A DNA stretch of 19,797 bases, taken from positions 1-19,797 of the forward strand of contig CAJTYS010000061.1 of assembly GCA_910583765.1 (NCBI GenBank), given 5' to 3'. The notes below the pieces were generated by a model. That model had not been told where the DNA came from, did no database searches, and worked only from the letters and a program-made list of their open reading frames with translations. Shown in pieces: positions 5,534 through 12,595 of this stretch. This stretch comes from an uncultured Eubacteriales bacterium. Lineage in GTDB: Bacteria > Bacillota > Clostridia > Peptostreptococcales > Anaerovoracaceae. Numbering within the stretch: position 1 is the first letter of the stretch; each line of letters starts with the position of its first letter. The translations under genes were made by a program, and so were the position numbers.

Positions 5534-5680
5534 ATGAGAGAGGTAGCGTGGCAGGAATTTAACAAGAGTGACCGCATTGTCACAAAGCGCAAAACACTCA
5601 AGACAGACGAAGCAGCAGAAAAATTTATAGAGAAAATTTGTGAAAAGGATAACTTTTACACAATTCTCGCTACAAGATAA
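5534..5680 (+). CDS. Hypothetical 48-residue element protein
   Basis: A short gene supported by a strong ribosome binding site (AAGGAGGAG ending near 5527) and by clean codon structure. The protein begins MREVAWQEFNKSDRIVTKRK and continues TLKTDEAAEKFIEKICEKDN before ending FYTILATR. Two short strands around one helix are suggested. I recognise it only as a type of small protein often found among Firmicute integrative-element genes; no function is known. It precedes a broken gene by 12 bases in the same direction. Confidence 0.6.
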   Translation: MREVAWQEFNKSDRIVTKRKTLKTDEAAEKFIEKICEKDNFYTILATR

Positions 5681-5692
5681 GGAGGTCAAACA

Positions 5693-6002
5693 ATGAGATA
5701 TTACAGCACAATACGCCCGGTGCAGCCGGGCGGCATGGGGATATATAGATTACCGTGAGCCACTCACAAGAGAGCAGGCGAACGCTTACGAGCTTACGCT
5801 GGGAGGAATGAAGACATACTGGTGCGTTACGACTTCGGTAAACAACCGGGGACGGATAGTAGCCAACATTACAAACGTGATAGAAGCCACCAGAAAGCCG
5901 GAGAACGCGTCAAAAAGCACAAGCCATAGAGATTTATACCATGACTGGTTTGAGAGCCAGGAAGAAGCTCAGGAGTTTGTGGAGGAAGCAAAGAGAGCAT
6001 AG
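5693..6002 (+). pseudogene. Frameshifted element gene with internal deletion
   Basis: The frame starting at ATG 5693 (after AAGGAGG) encodes MRYYSTIRPVQPGG and then stops at 5756-5758. A second frame picks up at about 5733 with AWGYIDYREPLTREQANAYE, then LTLGGMKTYWCVTTSVNNRG, and runs to 6002, ending FESQEEAQEFVEEAKRA. As I recall it, the two parts belong to one protein in related elements, with roughly 30-40 residues between them that are absent here. The junction lies near 5730-5735. The downstream ATG 5808 is only about one base from its GGGAGGA and would restart poorly. So this is most likely a pseudogene caused by a small deletion. A comparison with an intact copy would settle it. Confidence 0.6.
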
Positions 6003-6021
6003 AGAAAGTGAGGAAGAAACA

Positions 6022-6591
6022 ATGGAAAGCATGACGTTAAGACAATTTTGTGAAAGGTACCGGAAAGGCGAATTTTTGAGCGAAGACAGAACGGTGCAGT
6101 GTGAAGCTGGTTGGTATGACTGGTTTTGCGAAGACTGGGAGCTAGCTGGACGGCTCGGAAAGATTTGGGACATTTTGGAGGGGGTTACCAGTGATTACTT
6201 GCTGGATAATTACCGGGTATGGTTTAAGAATAACTGTCCTTGTGTAGGTCCTTTGTATGATGACGTAAGGTTTGAGCCGTTGGACGAAAGCCGCAGGAAC
6301 GAACTCTATTTCGGAATTGCGCTCGGAGACGAGAGAAACGATCATCCATACACGGTGTTTTCGGCAAGGGCGGACTACGAGAACGAGGCAGGGTTTGACA
6401 GCGTTGAGGAGATTATCGCTTTTATAAACGCTTGGAAAGATGCGTTACGTGATGAAGAATTTTACAGGCGAAAGGCAGAAAGGGGCAAACAGCTAGATGA
6501 ACTGTCAGAGAAAACCATGGAAATCTTAAAACAGGGCGAGGCTATTATCGCCAAACACAAATTAGAGACACAGGAAGGAGAAAAGAAATGA
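6022..6591 (+). CDS. Conserved mobile-element protein, 189 residues
   Basis: Unrecognised beyond a general type. The protein is acidic and rich in aromatic residues: MTLRQFCERYRKGEFLSEDR, then a Trp/Tyr-rich stretch with GWYDWFCEDWELAGRL, LLDNYRVWFKNNCP, and YFGIALGDERNDHPYTVFSA. A C-terminal coiled-coil-like tail (about 140-189) is rich in Lys and Glu. ATG 6022 follows GTGAGGAAG and is preferred to the upstream in-frame ATG 5941, which lies within the preceding reading frame. The stop overlaps the next start by four bases (ATGA), showing translational coupling. The charged, aromatic composition would suit an acidic DNA-mimic or antirestriction protein, but no family motif supports that. Confidence 0.6.
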   Translation: MESMTLRQFCERYRKGEFLSEDRTVQCEAGWYDWFCEDWELAGRLGKIWDILEGVTSDYLLDNYRVWFKNNCPCVGPLYDDVRFEPLDESRRNELYFGIALGDERNDHPYTVFSARADYENEAGFDSVEEIIAFINAWKDALRDEEFYRRKAERGKQLDELSEKTMEILKQGEAIIAKHKLETQEGEKK

Positions 6592-6902
6592 TTTATAACG
6601 GCAAAAAAGTATTCACACAGGGTACGTTTGATTACAGCAAGGCGCAGATTGGAGATCTTGTTGAAGCAGCCATTGTCATGGATGCGGTGAACTGTCTTCC
6701 TCCTGTAAGCCTGAGGCGTGACTGCGCACAGCTGGGGGAGCCGTATTCGCACCGAAAGGATCCGGACACTGGAGAGTGGCGTGGAATCTACGCCACATTC
6801 AGATGCCTCACCGGAGGATGGGACAAAGGGATTTGGGAGTACAGAGGGCATTGTTTTGCTAGGGAGACCACGGAACGCGGTGAGGATGCCGCTTACTGCT
6901 AG
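6588..6902 (+). CDS. Conserved mobile-element protein, 104 residues
   Basis: The start overlaps the preceding stop (ATGA at 6588-6591). The protein contains IGDLVEAAIVMDAVNCLPPV followed by CAQLGEPYSHRKDPDTGEW, then IYATFRCLTGGWDKGIWEYR and GHCFARET. This series of motifs recurs in small proteins of Clostridial conjugative and integrative elements, to my knowledge without assigned function. Three Cys and two His residues are spread through the protein but not in a classical zinc-finger spacing. It sits in a coupled operon and lies 16 bases before the next ATG. Confidence 0.65.
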   Translation: MIYNGKKVFTQGTFDYSKAQIGDLVEAAIVMDAVNCLPPVSLRRDCAQLGEPYSHRKDPDTGEWRGIYATFRCLTGGWDKGIWEYRGHCFARETTERGEDAAYC

Positions 6903-6918
6903 AGGGAGGGGCAGAAGA

Positions 6919-7308
6919 ATGATTGACTACGACAAAATCATCACAGAGCTTGGGGAAGAAATTTCAGAGTGCGACTACCGTTACTGCGGAATGGTTCCGG
7001 CATATTACCAGCGGGAGTTGGAAAGGGCTGTAACGGCATTGATAAAGTGCAGAGAAAGCCTTAAAGGATTGCAAAATTATCAGTCGGAGGACAGTGCGTC
7101 TCATGATCCGTATAAGACGGCGCAGCTTTTGAAAATGCTTGCGCACGAAACAAGCTCGGAGGAGCATTATGGGGCGAGGCTGCACCACGGTGGCGGGAAC
7201 ACAAAAGTCCTTACCATTGACGCTGGCGGGTTAAGGGCTTTGATCACTCATTATGCGACACACAGGACAGAACTTGAAAATGAAGATGAATTGGAGGGAA
7301 AATTATGA
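6919..7308 (+). CDS. Hypothetical element protein, 129 residues
   Basis: No family recognised. The N-terminal half is helical (IDYDKIITELGEEISECDYR and YYQRELERAVTALIKCRESL). The C-terminal part has HHGGGNTKVLTIDAGGLRAL, which looks like a short strand-turn-helix unit. ATG 6919 is preferred because GGGAGGGG precedes it; upstream in-frame starts fall inside the previous gene. The stop overlaps the start of the DUF5688 gene by four bases, so the two are translationally coupled. Confidence 0.55.
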   Translation: MIDYDKIITELGEEISECDYRYCGMVPAYYQRELERAVTALIKCRESLKGLQNYQSEDSASHDPYKTAQLLKMLAHETSSEEHYGARLHHGGGNTKVLTIDAGGLRALITHYATHRTELENEDELEGKL

Positions 7309-8186
7309 AAAAAGAAATCATCAAGAAAATCGAAGAGTCGATAAAGGCTTTGATGGAAACGGAGTTGGAGGTTGGAAGTTTTGAGGTTCCGAAAAACGAT
7401 GGTTCGGTTCAGCGCGGAGTGACGATTCGCGAACCAGGATTAAGGTTTCCCGCTTTCTTTTACCTGGATGAGGCTTTAGAAGGCATCGAAGACGTTGAAA
7501 AAGCCGCAAGGGATTTGGCGAAAGAGATTTTAGACGTATATCAGTGTGATATGGGTAGATTTTTAGACATTGAAGGCAAACTGAGCAAAGAAAGCGTCCT
7601 GGAAAATGTCGTCTGTCAGCTGATTAACACAGACCGAAACGAAGAGCTCCTTAGGAGGTTAGTGCATAAGGAATTTCTTGATTTGTCAATAATTTATAAA
7701 GTGCTAATGATCAATAATGGATCAGGACGCTGTAGCTTTACCGTGAACCATGAGCTTTGCGACATGTACGGCATCAGCGAAGAAGAATTGGATCGCGCAG
7801 CGAGGAAAAACACGAAGGCGAGAGGCTTTTGCGTAAGACCTTTGGTGGAGATCGTTTCAGAGCTCATGAATTTGCCATTTGGAGCGGTTATGGATGGGTG
7901 CGTTCCATTGTTCGCCATCACGAGCAAAGATCTGATCAATGGCGCGGCGGCGATGCTTTACAAGGAGCGTTTTGATGAACTGGCCAAGAAGTTGGAAAGC
8001 GACTTATACGTGCTGCCATCCAGCGTCCAAGAAGTCATCGTCATGCCGGCGGACGGCAACGATCCTTCTGCCCTCAAATCAATTGTGGCGGAAGTGAACG
8101 CCAATGTGGTTGGCGAGGAAGAGTTTCTGAGCGGAAGCGTATATAAGTACAATGCCGCAGCTGGAATTTTCAGCATCGAGGAATGA
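7305..8186 (+). CDS. DUF5688 family protein
   Basis: A 293-residue soluble protein whose C-terminal half matches DUF5688: NGAAAMLYKERFDELAKKLE, SDLYVLPSSVQEVIVMPADG and a closing SGSVYKYNAAAG. The N-terminal part holds RFPAFFYLDEAL and a helical stretch from about 60 to 110. DUF5688 proteins are frequent in mobile elements of gut Firmicutes, and I know of no experimental function. The ATG at 7305 overlaps the previous stop and is preceded by GGAGGGAAA. Length is close to what I expect of the family. The next gene follows within 12 bases. Codon use and composition resemble the neighbours, so it belongs to the same element. Confidence 0.78.
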   Translation: MKKEIIKKIEESIKALMETELEVGSFEVPKNDGSVQRGVTIREPGLRFPAFFYLDEALEGIEDVEKAARDLAKEILDVYQCDMGRFLDIEGKLSKESVLENVVCQLINTDRNEELLRRLVHKEFLDLSIIYKVLMINNGSGRCSFTVNHELCDMYGISEEELDRAARKNTKARGFCVRPLVEIVSELMNLPFGAVMDGCVPLFAITSKDLINGAAAMLYKERFDELAKKLESDLYVLPSSVQEVIVMPADGNDPSALKSIVAEVNANVVGEEEFLSGSVYKYNAAAGIFSIEE

Positions 8187-8197
8187 GGTGGAACGAG

Positions 8198-8458
8198 ATG
8201 AAAAAGAAGACCAACGGCTGGATCGCGGCGTTGATGCCTCCAAAGCGGCAGTATGGAGAGAGCGAAGAAGTTCTTTGTCTCTTTGCGGATGGAAGGCAAA
8301 GAGTTGGTGTGTACTGTGAAGATGACGCTTGGGTGAGCGCTGAAACGGGATTCTCGTTTGAAGATGGGATGACATTGGGCGGCGGTGAAGTTATCGCATG
8401 GAGAAAACTTCCGAAAGGAACAAGAAAGAAAGGGAGAAAGAAATGCCGAATCATATAA
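8198..8458 (+). CDS. DUF551-like small protein
   Basis: An 86-residue protein with the DUF551 layout: GWIAALMPPKR near the start, EVLCLFADGRQRVGVYCEDD in the middle, AWVSAETGFSF, and VIAWRKLPKG at the end. DUF551 members usually show W-x-x-x-x-P, a VL..T/ADG strand and a final W..LP, and are common in phage and element genomes without a known role. The C-terminus is very basic (TRKKGRKKCR). ATG 8198 follows GAGGTGG and is preferred to ATG 8183, which overlaps the DUF5688 stop; both are in frame. Its 3' end overlaps the next gene by 16 bases. Confidence 0.6.
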   Translation: MKKKTNGWIAALMPPKRQYGESEEVLCLFADGRQRVGVYCEDDAWVSAETGFSFEDGMTLGGGEVIAWRKLPKGTRKKGRKKCRII

Positions 8459-9141
8459 AGAATATCGTGAAAGCAAAAGGGCTTACGAAACTTCCGTTAT
8501 TTGTGAAAGAAGATGGAGTTGAATGTTTTGATTTCAATCGAGTGATTCCTATGCCGAAACCCCTTGATGTGACAGCGGGAAGCATTGAGGATCTAGCGAT
8601 TGAAGCGGTCATAAGAAAGCTTAGTGAGAAAAAAAGTTGGATATTTGATAAAGAACGCAAGCGAATGTTGGATCAAGAATGGGAAGATAGAGTTTTGTCT
8701 CATGAAAATGAGGAGGAGCTTTTAAAAACTGGCCTTCAGTATATAACCAATGAAGTATTGTATGGAGCGACAAGCTGGTATGAGTGGTGCATTAACAATT
8801 GGGGGACAAAATGGAACGCATATGAAAGCGAGCAATTTGATGCGGATACGATCGGATTTCAAACGGCGTGGAGCAACCCAGAACCGATAATGCTAAAACT
8901 ATCCGAGATGTATCCAGACTTGATTATTGAACACTGGTGGGCCGATGAAGGCATGGGAAGCAACAGTGGTTACAGGGTTTACCATGGTGGCGATATTGTT
9001 GAGGGTGGTTATCACGATAACTTCAGTAACGAAGCGTATGAGAACTATGTAAAATGCTGGGGAGATTCACCGTGTCTGTGCCGGAATGATGATGGATCAT
9101 GGGAACGTCGTGATTGTGAAATCTGTCATGGTTGCAATTGA
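8443..9141 (+). CDS. YubB/Api92-like protein (DUF1281-type)
   Basis: The 232-residue protein starts MPNHIKNIVKAKG and has FDFNRVIPMPKPL, WCINNWGTKWNAYESE and GFQTAWSNPEPIMLKLSEMY, which together are diagnostic of the YubB ferredoxin-like/Api92 group found on plasmids, phages and integrative elements. The role is not established. The C-terminus carries a cysteine cluster (CWGDSPCLCRN, then CEICHGC), which may bind metal and is not something I associate with the core family. ATG 8443 follows AAGGGAG and is preferred over in-frame starts further up. It overlaps the DUF551-like gene by 16 bases. Confidence 0.75.
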   Translation: MPNHIKNIVKAKGLTKLPLFVKEDGVECFDFNRVIPMPKPLDVTAGSIEDLAIEAVIRKLSEKKSWIFDKERKRMLDQEWEDRVLSHENEEELLKTGLQYITNEVLYGATSWYEWCINNWGTKWNAYESEQFDADTIGFQTAWSNPEPIMLKLSEMYPDLIIEHWWADEGMGSNSGYRVYHGGDIVEGGYHDNFSNEAYENYVKCWGDSPCLCRNDDGSWERRDCEICHGCN

Positions 9142-9153
9142 GAGGTATGAGTT

Positions 9154-9408
9154 ATGACAATAAAAGAAAACGAAGCTATTGAGATCCTGGAAGAAGAACG
9201 CAGTGGGTCGGATGCTGCGGAAATCGTAAAGCGAATAATGGAAAGGGAGGAAGTGAATCAGACCATGCTTGCAGAAAAAATGGGGTGTGCCAGACAGAAT
9301 ATCTGCCAAATGCTGAATAGAGGAAGTATAAGCATGAGGTATGACAGCTTTTATAAAGCCGTAAGGGCCCTTGGCTATGAGGTGATCGTGCGAAAAAACA
9401 ACACGTAA
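9154..9408 (+). CDS. XRE-type helix-turn-helix regulator
   Basis: The 84-residue protein contains a clear Cro/C1 helix-turn-helix at about 25-75: IVKRIMEREEVNQTMLAEKM, GCARQNICQMLNRGS and a final helix YDSFYKAVRALGYEVIV. The N-terminal 20 residues are acidic. Start 9154 follows GAGAGGTATGA. It lies 12 bases after the YubB-like gene in the same operon rather than beside a divergent promoter, so it is more likely an accessory regulator of the element than its master repressor. Target sites are unknown. Confidence 0.82.
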   Translation: MTIKENEAIEILEEERSGSDAAEIVKRIMEREEVNQTMLAEKMGCARQNICQMLNRGSISMRYDSFYKAVRALGYEVIVRKNNT

Positions 9409-9428
9409 AATAGAAAGGGGTGTTTTAG

Positions 9429-9701
9429 ATGAAAAAATTACTGAAAAAGATAGAGGCGATGGAAGTCCAAATGGACAAAGCTCAGCAATGGGCAGAATAC
9501 TGGTTGCAAGATGAACATTTCGATGAGGAGAGATCAAATGAATTCGAGCAGGAATCAGATGCGATTTATGAAAATCTTTATCAGCTGTTCGGACAAGCGG
9601 CGGATCAGATCGTTGATGCCACATCAGGACAGATCGACAAGGTTATGGCTATGACAATGATTCGATGCAGGCGAAAAGAAGTGAAAAGAATTTTTGCATA
9701 G
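9429..9701 (+). CDS. Hypothetical helical element protein, 90 residues
   Basis: No family recognised. Nearly the whole protein is predicted helix: KKLLKKIEAMEVQMDKAQQW, then EYWLQDEHFDEERSNEFEQE and a moderately hydrophobic stretch LYQLFGQAADQIVDATS, ending with a basic tail RCRRKEVKRIFA. The first half is acidic and the tail basic. Start 9429 follows AAAGGGGTG. The stop (9699-9701) overlaps the AGGAGG of the next gene, suggesting coupled translation. Confidence 0.55.
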   Translation: MKKLLKKIEAMEVQMDKAQQWAEYWLQDEHFDEERSNEFEQESDAIYENLYQLFGQAADQIVDATSGQIDKVMAMTMIRCRRKEVKRIFA

Positions 9702-9712
9702 GAGGTAGAATG

Positions 9713-10645
9713 ATGGAACGGGTTTACTATGCGATTAATGAAGAAAGCGCGAAGCACTCACATGAAATGATGTCCTTTGGCGATTATGTGGCTGGTAGCA
9801 AAACGGCGGAGTATCAGGTGTACGTTAATCTAGCGTATGATTTGGCGGATAGGGTGGCAGCAGAAAAACCTGAGGAAGCGGAGAGGGCATACTCTTTAGC
9901 GGAGAAGTACGCAAAGAAAATGGCTGATAATATGAATAGAGCGAGCAGCATCGGATGTATGTGTCCTTCCGTGATGATCGCTGGACCAGCAAATTTCCCA
10001 GTGCGCAAAAAAGAAAAGCAGAACGCTGCCATGGAAAAGAATCATGAGGATTTCAACAAAGCGCAAAAGCTTCTGGAAAAGATAGCAAATATCTTGTATG
10101 GTAGGGAAATTATCAAATCAGGCGATGAACGAGCGATTGAAAAGTTGGATGAAAAGCTATCTGCCTTAAGAGCTGCGCAGTCAAAAATGAAAAAGGCGAA
10201 TAGAGCGATCCGCCTGAAAGACATAGAAAAGGGAAATGCGATATTGAAAGACATGGGGTACACAGACAAACAGATCGAACAGTTAAGAGAACCGGATTTT
10301 TGTGGAAGAGTAGGGTATCCTGCCTATGCGCTCCAGAACAACAACGCCAATATCCATAGAGTGGAAAATAGAATAAAAGGGCTAAAAACCACCAAGAAGA
10401 AGGGAACCACAGAAACAGAGAATCAATTTTTCAGGGCTGTGGAAAATGTTGAGGCCATGAGGTTGCAATTGTTTTTTGAAGATAAGCCAGGCCCAGAGGT
10501 TAGAAACATTTTGAAAAGCAACGGGTTCAGATGGGCACCGAGCCAGATGGCGTGGCAAAGGCAGCTGACCAATAACTCGAGACACGCAATGCGCCATGTT
10601 ATTGAGCAGATGGAACAGATGAACAATGCGACAAGTGAAGATTAA
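9713..10645 (+). CDS. Conserved mobile-element protein, about 311 residues
   Basis: The N-terminal half has AINEESAKHSHEMMSFGDYV, VNLAYDLADRVAAEKPEEAE and CPSVMIAGPANFPVRKKEKQ, followed by a long Lys/Ala/Glu-rich helical region (about 105-215). The C-terminal part has EDKPGPEVRNILKSNGFRWA and PSQMAWQRQLTNNSR. These blocks recur together in phage and integrative-element proteins of Firmicutes. As far as I know the function is not established; the NGFRWAPSQMAWQRQL end resembles a nucleic-acid-binding tail seen in several large element proteins. ATG 9713 lies 7 bases after AGGAGG; an ATG directly before it (9710) is equally possible. It is the last gene of the coupled series before the antirepressor. 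Confidence 0.7.
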   Translation: MERVYYAINEESAKHSHEMMSFGDYVAGSKTAEYQVYVNLAYDLADRVAAEKPEEAERAYSLAEKYAKKMADNMNRASSIGCMCPSVMIAGPANFPVRKKEKQNAAMEKNHEDFNKAQKLLEKIANILYGREIIKSGDERAIEKLDEKLSALRAAQSKMKKANRAIRLKDIEKGNAILKDMGYTDKQIEQLREPDFCGRVGYPAYALQNNNANIHRVENRIKGLKTTKKKGTTETENQFFRAVENVEAMRLQLFFEDKPGPEVRNILKSNGFRWAPSQMAWQRQLTNNSRHAMRHVIEQMEQMNNATSED

Positions 10646-10687
10646 CAGGAGATCGGCACTAAGAAAGGAGAACGAGAGGAAAAGATC

Positions 10688-11770
10688 ATGAAAGAATTAA
10701 AGAAAATTGAAACGGGCATGGTGCCAGTCTACGAGACGAGTACTGGAGAACATGTCGTGTATGGGACAGAACTGCATGGAGTTCTTGAAGTAAAAAGCAA
10801 CTATCGTGATTGGATAAAGAATCGTCTGAATGGCATTGATGCGATAGAACATGAAGACTATGAAAGTGCTAAAATTTTAGCACCTTCGGGACAGAAGAAA
10901 AAAGAACACATTATCAAACTGGATACCGCCAAAGAAATGGCCATGCTGGAGCGTAACGAAAAAGGAAAGCAGGTAAGCAGATATTTGAATGCCATAGAAC
11001 AGGGGAAAGACATGGATAATAACGATGAAACCAAAAGTAAAATGACCCAGGAAGCGCAGGAGGAAATCTATAAAAGCGGTTCGGTGCAATATCTGGATAG
11101 CCGTGAAGTGGCAGAGATTGTAGAGAAAAAGCATGGACATCTTACAAGAGATATCAGGCAGTACATAAAAGAATTGACTCAATCCAATTTTGGATTCACT
11201 GATTTTTTCATCGAAAGTGCATATAAAGATGCATCTGGGAAGAGTAACAAGTGTTATCTGGTAACCAGAAAAGGCTGCGAATTTATTGCGCATAAGCTGA
11301 CAGGTATTAAAGGCACGAAATTCACGGCTACATACATCAACCGTTTTCATGAGATGGAAGATGCTTTAACCACACAGATTACCCCAGCATTACAGCAGTT
11401 CATGGAGCGGCAGGCAAGATTTAACCAAGAAATGCTTCAAAAAATTAATGATGTCCAAGATAGACGAGACGCAAATGTTACGAATCTTTTTACATTGAAT
11501 GATTTTTTAGAAAGAAAGGAAAAGCTTAATGATCTTGTCAATGAAGTCGCTAGACTGTGCGGACTGGACAAGTCGAAAACCCTGCATTATCTGTATAGAA
11601 CGGTTGAGGAAAATCTGAAAGTTTCCGTTGATGGTGTCAAATCGTTTTACAAGCTGAACACTGGCAATGAAATCAGCACATTTGAAACGGTAATTCATAA
11701 TAATCCGTTATATATGGAGGTTGTGAGGTTGTGTGAAGAAACCATTGAGAGAAAGAAGGCGTTTGGGTAA
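10688..11770 (+). CDS. Phage-type antirepressor: AntA/AntB plus Rha domains
   Basis: A 360-residue regulator. The AntA/AntB domain (about 12-104) shows MVPVYETSTGEHVVYGTELH, SNYRDWIKNRLN and IIKLDTAKEMAMLERNEKGK with a closing VSRYLNAIEQ. A Rha-type domain follows (about 133-228) with YLDSREVAEIVEKKHGHLTR and CYLVTRKGCEFIAHKLTGIK, then FTATYINRFHEME. The C-terminal 130 residues are helical and may mediate protein contacts. Antirepressors bind or displace phage repressors and switch an element from quiet to active. The start follows a GAGAGGAAAAG stretch. It lies 42 bases after the preceding gene. Neighbouring regulators (XRE at 9154, RHH at 11910, Cro-like at 2219) are possible partners; that is inference. 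Confidence 0.85.
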   Translation: MKELKKIETGMVPVYETSTGEHVVYGTELHGVLEVKSNYRDWIKNRLNGIDAIEHEDYESAKILAPSGQKKKEHIIKLDTAKEMAMLERNEKGKQVSRYLNAIEQGKDMDNNDETKSKMTQEAQEEIYKSGSVQYLDSREVAEIVEKKHGHLTRDIRQYIKELTQSNFGFTDFFIESAYKDASGKSNKCYLVTRKGCEFIAHKLTGIKGTKFTATYINRFHEMEDALTTQITPALQQFMERQARFNQEMLQKINDVQDRRDANVTNLFTLNDFLERKEKLNDLVNEVARLCGLDKSKTLHYLYRTVEENLKVSVDGVKSFYKLNTGNEISTFETVIHNNPLYMEVVRLCEETIERKKAFG

Positions 11771-11846
11771 AAAATTTGTGACTTGACAATTTAATATGGT
11801 ACGGCAAGGTGCGGTGGAAAAACTTTGGGAAATTTTAAAATATCTA

Positions 11847-11893
11847 TTGATTTTTGTATCCACATAATATATAATAATAATGTGGATACAAAA
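11847..11893 (+). promoter_or_regulatory. Promoter with a 14-bp perfect inverted-repeat operator
   Basis: TTGATT (11847-11852), 17-base spacer, TATAAT (11870-11875). A perfect inverted repeat flanks the -10 box: left arm TTTTGTATCCACAT (11852-11865), right arm ATGTGGATACAAAA (11880-11893), 14 bases between them. The next gene encodes a ribbon-helix-helix protein, the type of small regulator that commonly binds such sites at its own promoter. Confidence 0.88.
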
Positions 11894-11909
11894 TAAGAGA
11901 GGTGATGAA

Positions 11910-12083
11910 ATGAGTCCACAAGTAGGTAGACCAACAGATGACCCGAAGAATCTGAACACTCGGATTAGGCTTTCGGAAAAAGATGTTGAAAAACTCAACT
12001 ATTGTACAGAAAAATTAGGAGTAAAGAAAGCAGAAGTAATAAGAATGGGCATCAATAAGGTTTATGAAGAATTAAAGAAATAA
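11910..12083 (+). CDS. Ribbon-helix-helix (CopG-like) regulator
   Basis: A 57-residue protein with a short disordered start (MSPQVGRPTDDPKN) followed by LNTRIRLSEKDVEKLNYCTE and KLGVKKAEVIRMGINKVYEE. The strand NTRIRLS and the two helices fit the ribbon-helix-helix fold, in which the paired strands read DNA bases. The GRPTDDPK motif is familiar from small RHH proteins of mobile elements. ATG 11910 follows AGAGGTG; the in-frame ATG at 11880 is part of the operator arm and is rejected. The promoter in front carries a perfect 14-bp inverted repeat around its -10 box, so autorepression is very likely, and copy or transfer control of the element is a possible wider role. Confidence 0.85.
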   Translation: MSPQVGRPTDDPKNLNTRIRLSEKDVEKLNYCTEKLGVKKAEVIRMGINKVYEELKK

Positions 12084-12208
12084 AAAGCAGGAAGCCCGCC
12101 CTGACCAAAGTTTGGACTTCCAATTACACACCAACCACCGTAGTGATTGATAAATCCATTCTATCAAATCATTGCGGCGAAATCAAGAAAGAAAAGGAGA
12201 GCCGTACC
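12084..12208 (+). other. Possible structured leader upstream of the next small genes
   Basis: The 125 bases contain nested complementary segments: GGAAG (about 12091) with CTTCC (about 12117), CCAAA-G-TTTGG inside, and an imperfect pair TGATTGATA / TATCAAATCA near 12145-12170. There is no T-run, so a simple terminator is unlikely. An attenuator or RNA-level control element is possible but unproven. Confidence 0.3.
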
Positions 12209-12403
12209 ATGATGAATTCTAATATTAGCGATAACTTTGAAATCTTAAGCAGCACATCTGATGGCGCACGCCTGCTTGTCGAAACCGTAATTGAGAGCTA
12301 CGGCGTGCAAGACTTCCTTCGATGCGTTTTCTTTGGCCTGAATGAAACGGACCAGGCCCAGTTCCTGAGCACAGCCCTGCGGAAGGCGGGTGCTGTCAAG
12401 TGA
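12209..12403 (+). CDS. Hypothetical element protein, 64 residues
   Basis: An unrecognised small protein: a polar start, SSTSDGARLLVETVIESYGV, then QDFLRCVFFGLNETDQAQFL and STALRKAGAVK. It is probably two or three helices. ATG 12209 follows AAGGAG by 9 bases; a second ATG is adjacent. The upstream in-frame ATG at 12143 lies in the possible leader and lacks a ribosome binding site. The stop overlaps the GTG start of the Cys-rich gene (GTGA, 12400-12403), indicating coupling. Confidence 0.55.
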   Translation: MMNSNISDNFEILSSTSDGARLLVETVIESYGVQDFLRCVFFGLNETDQAQFLSTALRKAGAVK

Positions 12404-12576
12404 ACAATGACTGTAAATTCATGGGGGGGGGGTACTGCATGTGCGGTACTTGCCAAGCCGTAAGAGAAGCGATGGACGCTGCAGAACGGATCACAAAAGA
12501 AGAAGTGGAAACACTTTTTCGTGAAGCGGAAGACGCAATCAGAAGATGTGAGAAGATCGAACCGATCAAAGATTAA
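12400..12576 (+). CDS. Cys-rich small protein with an internal G10 tract
   Basis: A 58-residue frame starting at GTG 12400, overlapping the previous stop by four bases. It encodes MNNDCKFMGGGYCMCGTCQA and then a charged helix through KEEVETLFREAEDAIRRCEK to IKD. Four cysteines (residues 5, 13, 15 and 18) form a compact cluster that could bind zinc or iron-sulfur; a fifth is near the end. The Gly-Gly-Gly is written by ten consecutive G at 12423-12432, so a one-base slip would destroy the frame just before the Cys cluster. An ATG at 12421 could also start translation. The gene is too short for standard gene calls, and no family is recognised. Support comes from coupling, composition and clean codons. 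Confidence 0.55.
   Translation: MNNDCKFMGGGYCMCGTCQAVREAMDAAERITKEEVETLFREAEDAIRRCEKIEPIKD
12423..12432 (+). repeat. Homopolymeric G10 tract
   Basis: Ten consecutive G residues lie inside the reading frame of the Cys-rich protein at 12400-12576. Homopolymer tracts of this length are prone to slippage in replication and also to sequencing error. Confidence 0.9.
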
Positions 12577-12595
12577 GGCGAGTTAGGAGGATAGA

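Noticed and set aside
6022..6591. Calling the acidic aromatic-rich protein an ArdA-type antirestriction protein
   Set aside because: Only composition supports it; none of the ArdA sequence blocks could be seen.
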